Shown here: piece after piece, positions 10,301-23,200 of the stretch
How positions within the stretch are numbered: position 1 is the stretch's first letter
Layout of the letters: every line of letters begins with the position of its first letter
NCBI RefSeq assembly: GCF_030035675.1
Contig: NC_084487.1
Location: 67,060,986 to 67,124,985 of the forward strand
From: Rhineura floridana
Lineage: Eukaryota > Chordata > Lepidosauria > Squamata > Rhineuridae
DNA: 64,000 nucleotides
Reading direction: 5' to 3'
The notes under the pieces: generated by a model
Told to the model about the DNA's origin: nothing
Seen by the model: the letters and a program-made list of their open reading frames with translations, nothing else
Databases searched by the model: none
Made by a program: the position numbers and the translations under genes

Positions 10301-13300
10301 CTATCCTAAGCATGACTGCATGGGAGTAAATCCCACTGAACTCAAAAAGCATGTAAATGATCAAACCTGCCCTCCTCTCCTCCCCCTGCCACTCCCCTTC
10401 TCCTTCCTTCCTCCTCCCCCTCCTCTTCCAAACCCCTTCCCCATCCCCTGTAGTCGTTTCACCTATCCTGAGCATGATTGCATGGGAGTAAATCCCATTG
10501 AACTCAATAAGCATGCAAATGATTAGACCTAATTTCCCCCTCCTCCACTTCCCCTCCTTCCTTTCTCCCCTCCTCCTCTCCCCTCCCCTCTTCCTTCTTC
10601 CTCCTCCCCTGCCCACTCCAGCCCACGTTACCAAATTCTTCCAAGCTACACAGGAAGTGGACTGGACCGTGAAAGACCAACCCAAATGATGTTTGCATTT
10701 TGACAAATTTGTAGGGCGGTCCAGTGTCTCAAAGAGGAGGTCAGGTCTCCTGCTCCCCTGATGCATTCACTATAGCTGCTCAATTTCCCTGCTTTTTAAA
10801 GGTTGATAGAAATATCTGTTGGCTATAGGTACATTCTTAAACCGCAAGCGGTTTTTTGCCTCTTAGTGAATAGCCTTACATTTAGAAGCAACTAATTTTC
10901 CTCCAAACCTGGAATTCACTAAAAGGATAAAAATGGGCACAAATAACGGAAGTACATATCTTTCAGTATCCCTCTGTCACAGACTAGCCAGTAGTGTCTT
11001 TAAACAAGGTATAAAATTATCACCTGGAAAGTGCTGAAAGTAAACCTATCCTTTTTCAAAAGTTGGCATCTTTTTAGTCCTACCTGAAGTCCTTCTCTCA
11101 CAGCTTCCATAATATATGGCACCAAAGAATAATTCCAGAGGTCTGTGAACCATACTCTAGAACCATCAACATCTATAGGGCAGGGCAGAAAAAGGCGAGG
11201 ACCTGAGATAGAAATATGTTTTGTTAAAAACATAAACCCAATAAGCTGTTTAAAGCAGGGATCAGAAAACTATGACCCTCCTTATGTTGTTGAAAAACAG
11301 TTCCCATTATTCCTGACCATTAGCCATGCTGGCTGGGGGCTGATGGGAGTCCAACAACATCTGGAGGACCACAGGTTTCCCATCCCCTGTAACGTACATA
11401 TCACTTCATGATATAACATTTTCAAACATTTAAAAATATATACAGACATTTTTCTGCATTTAGCTCACTACTTGTACATTAAATATGAAAATACATTTTG
11501 TTAAAATTGCGTTTGTAATATCTGGTACTATCTTGAATGTTTGCAGCATAGCAAATATGAGTTCTGCTTTTATAAAAATCAAATTTCTTCATAGGTTCTA
11601 TTTTATCTTTGTGTTGGGAGGAATAACACAATATATGTTTCTTCTGAGAGCAAGGCATGCTGTTTCTTAAACATACTGAACTTTTCTCGCTTGTATATTG
11701 CAGCAGCTGCCAGCTGCTATAAGGCAAATGTCAAAGTAGATTGTGAACATTTGGGAAAGTTTATAAGAGAAAAGCTCAGGTTTAAAAATCTCTCTTTTTA
11801 AAATGTAAAATTGTGTCATCTATCTTAGTCTATGACCTCTCTGTCCTTGCTGTGTCTCTGAATGCCACAGACCCTCTGAATGCCATTGGTTTGTTTTATT
11901 TGACATCACAGAGGAAGAAGAAAGCCTAGGATTAGGCATAGCTTAGTGCCAAGGCAGGCTTGAGAGTTCTTGGAATTTCAGTTATGGGAGTAATGACAAA
12001 TATTTTTTCAATTAAACTGTTTTGTTATTTAATGTAGGCCATGGTCTTCTGAGATAACTTATTGGCAAATATCACCTGAGTGGATGTGAAGGCTTCAGTT
12101 GCTATATGCAGCTACATCCCAAAGCAATTAAAGCAAGGCCTACGTTTCAGCCCTGCTGAATTTTATAGGGTCCAAGGTTGGAGGAAGGGCAAGACCCCCT
12201 TCCCTAAATAATACATTAATCTTCAGGACAGTGAATTTATTAAAATGATCCATCCTACTTTAGGCTTAAATATGAGGTGGCTTTCTTTCCTTTTTTTAAT
12301 TAACAAAAAAGCTTAATCACTGCTTCAAGTGGTAGCTCAGCTGGTTCTGCCACATTTCTTGACAGAATATCCCTCGGAGAGACACTATGTGGACATGTGC
12401 TGATCCCAGGAATATTCTGGAAGGAAAAAAATTGCCCACAATGGGAAGAACTGTCTCCCCCAGATTGCCCCTGAGAATGACACTACCTCCTGATTCCCCA
12501 GGGGCATTCTGATCAGGAATTCGGCTGGAGCAGCTAAGCAGTCACGAAGCAGTGTCGAGAGGTTTTTGTTGTTGTTGTTGCCTAAATAAAAAGGGGAGGA
12601 ATCTCAAGCACCTCATATTTATGGCTAAGGGAAGGGAAACTTTTTTTAGAAATTCAGCCATCTTCAACAGTCACTAAATATCCATCCATCCACCACACTT
12701 TCACAGGGGATGAAGGACCCTGCAAAAATGGGGATGGGAATATTCAGCCCAGTTCTAAAAGCAGTCACAGGTCACTCAGATCTCCAGTTGCTGCTTTTAA
12801 ATGCCAGATCGGTACATAATAAAATCTCCCTTGTCCATGATTTGATTGTGGATGAAGCGGCCGATCTGGCATGCATAACCGAGACCTGGGTGGGTGAGCA
12901 GGGAGGGGCTAGCCTTTCCCAGCTCTGCCCACCGGGGTACTCGGTTCAGCGTCATGGTAGATCTGAGGGTCGGGGAGGGGGGTTTGTTGTGGTCTATAAG
13001 AGTTCCATCTCTCTCATCAAGCACCATGTCCATGTAACAACTGGTCTGGAATGTTTACACCTTGTGTTGGGTCAGAGGGACAGACTGGGAATTCTGTTGG
13101 TGTACTGCCCACCCTGCTGCCCAACAGCTTCCCTAACTGAGCTGACGGAAGTGGTCTCGGAGGTATTGCTGAGATCCCCCAGACTCTTAGTACTGGGGGA
13201 TGTCAACATCCATGCCGAGACTACTTTGTCTAGGGCGGCTCAGGACTTCATGGCCTCCATGACAACCATGGGGCTGTCCCAATATGTTAATGGCCCAACG

Positions 13301-16300
13301 CATGTGTCGGGGCATACCCTAGACCTTATTTTTGCTACGGGACATGGAGATGATGATCTGGATGTGGGGAATTTTACATCTCTTCCTTTGTCATGGACAG
13401 ATCACCGCTTGTTGAAGTTCAGACTCACAGTGGCTTTTCCCCTCTGCAAGGGTGGGGGACCTATTAAATTGGTCCGCCCCCAGAGACTAATGAATCCTGA
13501 GGGTTTTCAAAGGGCTCTGGGGGATTTTCCGGCTGAAAAGACTGGCGCTCCTGTTGAAGCCCTGGTTGAACTGTGGAATACGGAGATGGCTCGGGCTGTT
13601 GACACGATTGCTCCTGCGCGCCCTCTCCTGTGTAGAGCTCATACAGCTCCTTGGTATACTGCAGAGCTGAGAGCGATGAAACAAGATAGGAGGCGGCTTG
13701 AGCGGCGGTGGAGGCGAACTCCCGATGGATGCAACTATGCACTGGTAAGTGCCTCTACAAAACTGTACTTAGAAGCGGTGAGGGTGGCGAAAAGAATATA
13801 TTTTGCTGCCACCATTAAGTCTTCTCTTTCCCATCCAGCGGAGCTTTTTAGAGTTGTCCGAGGGCTACTTCACTCTGGCCCGAAGGACACGATAGTACCA
13901 TCGGTAGCCCGCTGTAATGAGTTTGCTGGGCACTTCCAGAACAAGATCTTATGCATTCGCCGGGACTTAGACTCCCAGTTTACAGCAGTTGATCCTAAGG
14001 AGGTGTCCAGAGCACAGTCTTGTCATGTTTTGTTGGATGAATTTCAGTTGGTTCAGCTCGAGGACGTGGACAAGGTGCTTGGACAGGTACGTGCAACCAC
14101 TTCTGCACTAGATCCTTGCCCCTCTTGGCTTATAAAAACTAGCAGGGATGGAACAGCTACCTGGGCTAGGGAAGTAATAAATGCCTCTTTACGAGAGGGA
14201 GTGGTCTCTGGCTGTCTGAAAGAGGCAGTAGTGAGACCACTTCTGAAAAAACCTTCCTTGGACCCAGAAAATCTTGATAGTTACAGACCAGTAGCGAATG
14301 TTCCATTCCTGGGCAAGATCTTGGAACGAGTGGTTGCTAGCCAGCTCCAGGCGCTATTGGATGAAACCGATTATCTAGATCCATTTCAATTGGGTTTTAG
14401 GCCCGGTTTCGGCACTGAGACAGCCTTGGTCGCCCTGTATGATGACCTATGTCGGGAGAGAGACAGAGGGAGTGTAACTCTGTTGATTCTCCTTGATCTC
14501 TCCGCGGCTTTTGATACCATCGACCATGGTATCCTTCTGGAGAGGCTTGTGGAGTTGGGTGTTGGAGGTACTGCTTTGCAGTGGTTCTGCTCCTACTTGA
14601 CGGGTCCTCTCCAGAAGGTAGTGCTTGGGGAACATTGCTCGATGCCGTGGGTCCTCCAATATGGAGTCCCACAGGGGTCAGTTCTGTCCCCCATGCTTTT
14701 TAACATCTACATGAAGCCACTTGGTACAGTCATCAGGAGTTTTGGAGTGCGTTGTCACCAGTATGCTGATGACACGCAGCTCTACTTCTCCTTTTCATCT
14801 TCTTCAGGTGAGGCTGTCAATGTGCTGAACCGTTGCCTGGCTGCGATAATGGACTGGATGAGAGCTAATAAACTGAGACTCAATCCAGACAAGACTGAGA
14901 TGCTGATGGTGGGTGGTCTCTCTGATCAGATGGTGGATACTCATCCTGTTCTCGATGGGGTTACACTCCCCCTGAAAGAGCAGGTTCGTAGTCTGGGAAT
15001 ACTCTTAGATCCTTCTCTGTCACTCGAGGCTCAAGTAGCCTCGGTGGCACGGAATGCGTTCTACCAACTTCGGTTGGTGGCCCAGCTACGTCCCTATCTG
15101 GACAGAGAAGATCTCACCTCAGTTGTTCATGCTCTGGTAACCTCTCGATTGGACTACTGCAATGTGCTCTACGTAGGGCTGCCTTTGAAGACGGTTCGGA
15201 AGCTACAGCTGGTGCAAAATGCGGCGGCCAGACTAATAACGAGGACCAGGCGGTCTGAACGTATAACACCTGTTCTGGCCTGCTTGCACTGGCTACCTAT
15301 ATGCTTCCGGGCCAGATTCAAAGTGTTAGTTTTAACCTATAAAGCCTTATACGGCGTGGGACCACAATACCTTTTGGAACGCCTCTCCCGATATGAACCT
15401 GCCTGTACACTACACTCAACATCGAAGGCCCTCCTCCGAGTTCCGACTCATAGAGAGGCTCGGAGGATGGTAACAAGAACTAGGCCTTCTCAGTGGTGGC
15501 CCCCGAACTGTGGAATAGTCTTCCCGAAGAAGTGCGCTTGGCGCCGACATTGTTATCCTTTCAGCGCCAAGTCAAAACCTTCCTATTTTATCAGGCATTT
15601 TAGCTTTTCTTAAACATGTTTTAATTGGTTTTAGATTGTGGATTTGCATTTATATTTTTTGTATTGTTCTGTGTGATTCTATTGTATTTATTGTAATGGT
15701 TGTACACCGCCCAGAGAGCTATGCTAGTGGGGCGGTATAAAAATTCAACAAATAAATAAATGTTGAAATATAGGTGGTCCTGTGAATTTGTCAGTGTTGT
15801 TCTCTTGCTCTCCTCTGTTGGTGGATATCCCTGGGAGAAAGTTATTGGGAAAATTATACTAAAGAAAAAGAAGAAAGTACGAAAGAATCCTAGAAACCTT
15901 TTGGCAAATAGGAAAAGGACAAAGGAAGAAAGAAAAACTCAACCAACATACTGTAATTGTGCAGGATGAGTGAATAATTCTGTGTCCTTTTCATTTTAAT
16001 AGCATTTCTTTTACTATAACAGCACAGCAGCATCAAGTTCCCAAACACAAGTTTCAGTTCAATCAACTCCCAGAAGTTTTGTTTGAGCGCAAAAGGTCAG
16101 CTGCCAATTAATTTGACATCAGTGAAGCAGATTCACAGTAATGCTCTAAGTTTAGATAAGCCTCAAGGTTCAATTTTGTCCCTTAATTTGTATTATTAAT
16201 TGAAGAAAGGCCTCACCAATGGTTACATCAGAAGAACTGTGCATTTCTAAGAAGCTGTTGAGATGATGCCACGTCTTAGGAATCCAGTCAATTATTTTGA

Positions 16301-19300
16301 TGAGGTCTTTATTGCGTGTATTCCTTTCTATTTCTGTCTCAATCAGTTTCCTTCTCAAATACCTGGACAAGAACCCTTTAACAGGTTCTGTGTGATTAGC
16401 ACACAGCACCCACCTACACAGACAAAGAGTCAATTAAAAACGGATTCAGAATACTAAAACTCTGGGTCATCCACTAAAGTTGATACATAGCAGATTTAAG
16501 ACAAATAAAAACAAGTGGTTCTTTACATACCACTTATTTAACCTATAACAATCATTACTATAGGCTGATGTGATAGGCACTAGCTTAAATGGCTAAAAAG
16601 AAAGTATTAGATAATTATATAGAAGCTATGGTTTGCAGTCTAGAAGACCTAATAGCATCTTGTGTGTTCAGAGATAATATATCTCTGCCTACCAGATGCT
16701 GTGCTGTGTTGTGGGCTCTTGCTGTGTCCATATCAGGTGTTTAGGAGGAGTCTTAGTAAGGAGGGACATGGGTGATGCCACCCCAATCTCAGTTATCATG
16801 GGTAGAGGGAGGTATAGCCACAGCTTCTATGAGCTACTATAAAAGATGAAGAGAAGGCTATTTACCCCTTATTCCTCTCTCTCACTCCTCCCATGGATGG
16901 ATTCCTTGTTGCTCATCTGCTGTGCCCACTGGCCTGTATGAGCTGTTGATTAATGCCAGATTAGTACACAATAAGACCATGATAATCCATGATTTGATCA
17001 TGGATGAGGGTGCTGATCTGGTGTGCATTACCGAGACCTGGGTGGGTGAGCTGGGAGGAGGTGATCTGACCCAGCTTTGCCCACCTGGATACTAGATGCA
17101 ATACCAGCACAGGCTGCAGGGGTGGGGGTGGGGAATAGTTACTGTGGTCTACAGAACTTCCATCTCTGTCTCCAGGAAACCACTCTGTCTTGGAGCTGGC
17201 TGTAAGGGCCTGCACCTGGTGTCAGGCCAAGGAGACAAGAAACTGGGGTTGCTGCTGGCCACCCTGCTGCCCAGCAACTTCTCTGACTGACCAGGCAGAG
17301 GCCGTCTTGGCTGTGGTATTGGAGGAGCCCAGAACAATAGTGCTGGGTAATTTCAGTGTCCATGCTGAGGCTGCCTCTAGTGTTTAGGCTTGGGACTTCA
17401 CGGCCTCCATGATGACCATGGGGTTGTCTCAAGTTGTCACTGGCCTGACGCATAGGGCAGGGCACGCCCACGACTTGGTATTTGCTCCAGATGGAGGAAG
17501 GGGTGGTCTGGAGATGGGGGGGTGGATATCACCCCATTGGCATTATCAGACCACTTCCTGGTAACGTTTAGACTGATGGCTCTGATCCTCCCCTGAAGGG
17601 GTGGTGGACAGATTAAGATAGTCTGCCTCCAGAGACTAACGGAATCTACTGGATTCCTGAATGCCCTAGGGTTCCCAGTAGATAGAGCAGGTGACTCTGT
17701 TGAAGCCCTTGTCATGCTGTGGAACAACAAGGCACATGGGGCTTTTAACATGATTGCCCCTGAGGGCCCTCCCTGGCATTGTGGAGGTTATTATAGTTCT
17801 TTTTAGAAATGGCCTCTTAAACCTAGACCAAAAGGAGTGTTTTAAAACACAAAGGGGAATATTTACCTGAAGTTTTGATGCAGTTCAAGTTTAGGTGAAG
17901 ATGATACTCCCTGGTTCATAGTTCCAATTATATAGGGGCTAAAAAAAGGACATAGGTGCCAATTAATTTAATATGTATATCCTGTCATTTTTTTTAAGGC
18001 GGGTTTGAAAAACAACATAAAATCATCCTTAAAATATATAAAATGACAAACTCAGTAAAACCAGGAAAACTATTGCGACGTAGCATAAAAATAAGAACAT
18101 AAAAAGCTACACTAAAATCAGCCTTATTGTTCATTTAACACAATTATTTTTTCCTGATTTTATATGGTTTTATTGTGATATTTATTGCAGGCTTGCTTAT
18201 TGTTATGCTTAGTAACCCACAACTGGGGCACCACTACCGAAAAAGATTTTTCTTTCTAGCTGCCTCTCTCTAACTTTCAAAGCCAGGGAAAGATCTCTAG
18301 AGATCTTAAATTACCAGGCAGGCTCATTTTAAAGGCATCATCTTTATATTCATGTTATTTTATGTTTATTTGTATTGCATAAAGGCCTTATTTTGTGTGC
18401 TAGAGCTCAAAAATGCCTGCCCAGGCTTACTTCTAACATCATAATGCAGCTTTGTTTTTCTCACTGCTGCCAGTTTATTTTCTCCAACTCCATCTTTGCC
18501 GCTCCTTTATCAGGCTTTACCTTCAGTTTTCTCATCTATCTAAAATGGATGTGAAATAGCCCTGGGGCACACCTGCAGACAGATCAGTTTTATTTTAGTC
18601 CAGACTAGCGTATGTAATGTAGAAGAACATACTAACTGAATTGATATAAACAAACGTGGCTTGTCACTCTTGCCAAGATCTAGTTAGTATGATTGGCAGC
18701 AGTTACTCATATGAGATTGTATGCAGTGCTTGTCTAAACTGAAAGCAATTTTTTACAGCCATATCTATTATAAAAGAACAATAGTAGCTTACACTAATAT
18801 TGAAAATACAGGTTCTTATTTAATCATGGTGCTAGAACACACACAAGTTTTAAAGCAATATAGCAAAATGTTCACTTCGATTGCACTCTTTGAGGTTAGA
18901 ACTTCTTTTTTCAAAATAAATATTTGACAATTTCACCCTTAACTTCATGTTTAAATGTAATCCCATTCTTCAGTTTCATTAAAGCTTATGTGGAACTCAG
19001 AACAAAACACACTATGTGAGTATTATATATATTTTTTAAAAGCATGGGATTAAAAAGTGGTATTGGACCAAACTGATTATACATAAAACTTCATCTCACC
19101 TCCTCTCATCAATTACAGCAGCCTTCGCCAACCTGGTGCCCTCCAGATTTTTTTTGACCAGAAGTCCCATCAGCCCCAGCCAGGAAGCTGAAGGGCTTCA
19201 GACAGGTGAAGACTGTACTACTCCAATGACTTATACTCAGTGTATTCAAAACAAGGTAAAGAGCAAACCTACCATTTGTTATATTTACAATTAAGGAAAC

Positions 19301-20158
19301 CATTGAAGATGTCACTCAAAGAACCAACATGATGGAGGTTGTCAAGAATTATTACCACAGGAAGGTCAGCACTACTGTTGTCAGCACTGCACTGTTCAGC
19401 CAAATTAGAAAGGTATTGTTGCACATCCTTAAAGAAAAAAAGAAAAAATGCAGCAAAACAGGTATTTGTGAAGCTTCTGTAAATTGTTGCTTAAACCATT
19501 TTAATTGTTGCTTAAACCATTTTTGGCAATCTCAGCCTAAAGGGTTTTCTCTAGGTACCTTCTTTGATTTTAGATAACAGGATTATAGGGATGGAGTGAA
19601 GTCTAACTATCGGAACCACAAAGGAAAGTCTTATGACTTACACATAAGTGGGTAGGTATTCATTTGTTTGCTCCACCCCAACCTGTGTTCATTCAGCAGA
19701 AGGTGTGGAAGGAGTTTCTATAAAGGAACAGTTGTATGCAATAGGCTCTTTCACACAACAAATAACTCTGATCACGCACAGTTTCTCACTGAGTGGAAGC
19801 GACCATGCACGTACAGCTGTATGTGTGCAGAAGCCCTTTTCACATCTTTTGCTGGACATGCAGAGTTTGGAAATGGCTCAAGCAGGTGCATTCCAGTTTC
19901 CCCTTCCATGACACAACTGAAGGTGCCAAAGGAGCTATGATCATAACAGGAATTGGAAAAGTGGGTCCTATAGCAGGGTGGAGAACTCCAGGCCTATGGG
20001 CCGAATGAAACCCTGCAGAGTTCTCTTTCCAGCCCTTGGTACTCTTCCTAGGTCACATCTCTCATTAGCCCTGCACCAAACATTTTCCAAACAACTTTGC
20101 TTGGCTGGATTGCATTCTTAAACTGTGATAATGGCTCTTGCTTTCCTGGATGGAAAAT

Positions 20159-20202
<44 letters not shown>

Positions 20203-23200
20203 GTTTGTAGAAACTTTGGGCTTTTGCCTGACTGGAATATAACCAGAAGGTAAGAATGTACAGAAGGTAAGAATCACATCCATTATGTCTCCCACTTGTT
20301 GCCACTGGCATGCAGCCCCTGGAAGGTTGCCCAGAAGGGAAATGTGGACTTTGGATTGAAAAAAGTGCCTTGCCCCTGGCCCACAGACTATATATGACCC
20401 ACCAAGGCTTCAGTCTCACTATTGCTACATAGGAACTTGCTTATAAGCAAGCTGCTCCAGGAGACAAGTAGGAAAGCATTAGCAGAACAGAGAGGTTTGC
20501 TGGCTTTTTTATATATACTGTTTCTCAGCTATTCAGTACCCAATGTGTCTTTGAATCAGTAACCCTCCGCCTGAAAATCCAGGATTACTGCTAGGTCCTG
20601 GTGCTGTCCCAAGTGGTGATCCTTTCTGAGACAGGCAAATCCATAACTTCTAGGGTTGTTCAGCCTCCCATCTTAAGTAATTCTGTTTTAACTGGGTTGA
20701 ATTTTGTTTTTTCATTCTCATCGTATTCATTACAAACTTCAAAAAGAAGCTGAGGGAGCTAACTGTTTCACCTGAATCTGATATGAAGGACACAACCAAA
20801 TGTTGTCAGCATATCTATAAATAACACTTTATTCCAAATCCCTGGACAATTTTTCCCAGCAGTTTTATGTAGAAGCTGAATGTTGGAAGATTCAGGACAG
20901 ATAAAAGAAAGTACTTCTTCACACAGGGTACAGCTGAACTATGGAATTCGCTCCCACAGGAGGCAGTGATGGCCACCAACTTGGACGGCTTTAAAAGAGG
21001 ATTAAACAAAAACATGGAGGATAAGGCTACCTGTGGCTACTAGTCATGATGGCTATGCCTCCACAATCGGAGGCAGCATAAATACCTGTTGCTAGAAATT
21101 ACACGAGGGGAGAGTGCTCTACCACTCAGTTCTTGCTTGTGAGCTTTCCATAGGCATCTGGTTGGCCACTGTGAGAACAGGATGCTGGACTAGATGGGCC
21201 ATTGTAGCCTGATCTAGTAGGCTCTTCTCATCATGCAGAGCTTGGAAAAGTTACTTTTTTGAACTATAACTCCCATCAGCCCAATCCAGTAGCCATGCTG
21301 GCTGGGGCTGATGGGAGCTGTAGTTCAAAAAAGTAACTTTTCCAAGCTTATGTTCTTATATTAAATAGCACAGGAATAGGAACAAACTAGGATTTCATGC
21401 AATTCCACAACAGAATTGTCAAGCAGTCAAATCTGATTCCCAGTCATCGCCATCTAAAATAATAGGTAAGATAGAAGTGAAGCCACTGCAAAGCAGTGTA
21501 TTCCACTCCCTCTGGCCATCCAGGGAGATGCTATGGGCAATGGTATCAAAAGCTGGTGAGAAATCTAGTAGAATCAACAAGGCCATGCCCAAATGAGCTT
21601 GAACAAAGTCTAAGTATTCAAGAAAACATCAGGAGCAGAAAAGATGTACCACATTTCTGCAGAGGGACAGCTGACATAAGCAAGTGTGGCAAGACACATG
21701 CCAAAGATGAAGACAAAAGGCAACCTCCCTGCCTCCACCCTAGAACTTCCTAACCAATCTGATCTTGGGGGGAAATTCCACCCTCAAAGCTTGTGATACT
21801 AAATGTAATCAGTTATTTTTGGTCTCTTGTTACAGTTACTGGCTAGGTAATAGAATTGTTCATTGGCTTTTTAGGCAAGATGGAAAAATTCCTACAAACA
21901 CAGCCATTCTTTTTTCTTTAAAATTTGCATCTAGTGTATATGGTGTGTGTGGTATTCAATACACAATCAATTACTGTGTTGCCTGACTTTTTGAAGGTAA
22001 GGATTTTTCTTTACAAATATCAACCCTAGCACAATCCCCGTGACACAGCAACAACAAAAAGCATGAAAATAGAGGGATAAATGAGAAGATTGCTATGGCA
22101 AATTGTTAACTGTGTAAAAGACAACAGAAGGCAGGACAATGTCATTTATGATCAAGTGAAAATACTGAAAAAATCTGTATTAATTTTAACTGTTTTGGAA
22201 AAGCAATTTTTGTGATTTAACTCTGAATATGTAAACTATATTGATACTGATAAAAACATATTTATTTACTTGTAAGTATTCGTAATTAAAAATGGCTAAA
22301 TTATATTTTGACAGTGCTAGAAAATCTTAAGAAAAAATGATATATCAGCAATTATATAACTCTGCCTCTCAGCCTCAGAGGAAGGAAATGGTAAACCACC
22401 TCTGAATACCGCTTACCATGAAAACCCTATACGTAGGGTCGCCATAAGTCAGGATCGACTTGAAAGCAGTCCATGAGTGATATGGAATAAAACATCTGCA
22501 GTTTCTTAAAATTTGTAAGGTTGATGGCTGTTAGTTCTTTTTATGTCTTACCTTGCTTGATTTGTGATCTACATTAAAAGTAGCAATGGCATCTTCTGTT
22601 TTTTTCCTGCCAGACTTAGTTATCACATATTCAGCAAGTTTGTTGGCTAAATAGGTCTTCCCAGTGCCACTAGGTCCTGACAGGATAATTCTGTGATGCT
22701 CCATCAGTAAGTTAAAGTACCGTTGGCTAATTGGTTTAGGAATTAATGTATCAAACACAAAGCTGTCCAAACTATTTTCTTCTACTCCTGAAAATAAGAA
22801 GGGTGGGGGGAGAGAAGAAATCTATTTTTCTTTGCCCTATTGTTGTTTTTGGTAAAATATGGAATAATTTAGAGAAGAAAAGTTGGGATTTTATTTCCTT
22901 CTGGTTTTTGTTAAGTTGAGAGCAGGTAAATACCCCTAATACAAACCTTTCTTCCAGGTTCTGAGAAGCACTGGAAGTTCACAGACCTTTCCTTGGGGCC
23001 AAAAGAAGATTCAGCAGTGCCTCAGCCACATGACTCAATAAGTGGGAGCAATGTAATCAAAGCAAATGTGAAGCAAAAACTCAGTGAGCCAATGATGTAT
23101 ATCTGAACTGTTTGAAGCATTTAAAAGAACAAGGTCAAACTGACAGCAGCAAGGAGTAGCAGGGGCGAGAGATCACACCCAATGACACAAAGTCTTTTTG

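Noticed and set aside
10152-10766. 204-codon minus-strand ORF and neighbours rich in Gly, Arg and Glu
   Set aside because: Composition artefact of the pyrimidine-rich minisatellite; frames on the other strand are equally open and Pro/Ser-rich.
13464-14672. Minus-strand ORFs of 65-92 codons
   Set aside because: Antisense shadows of the L2 ORF2.
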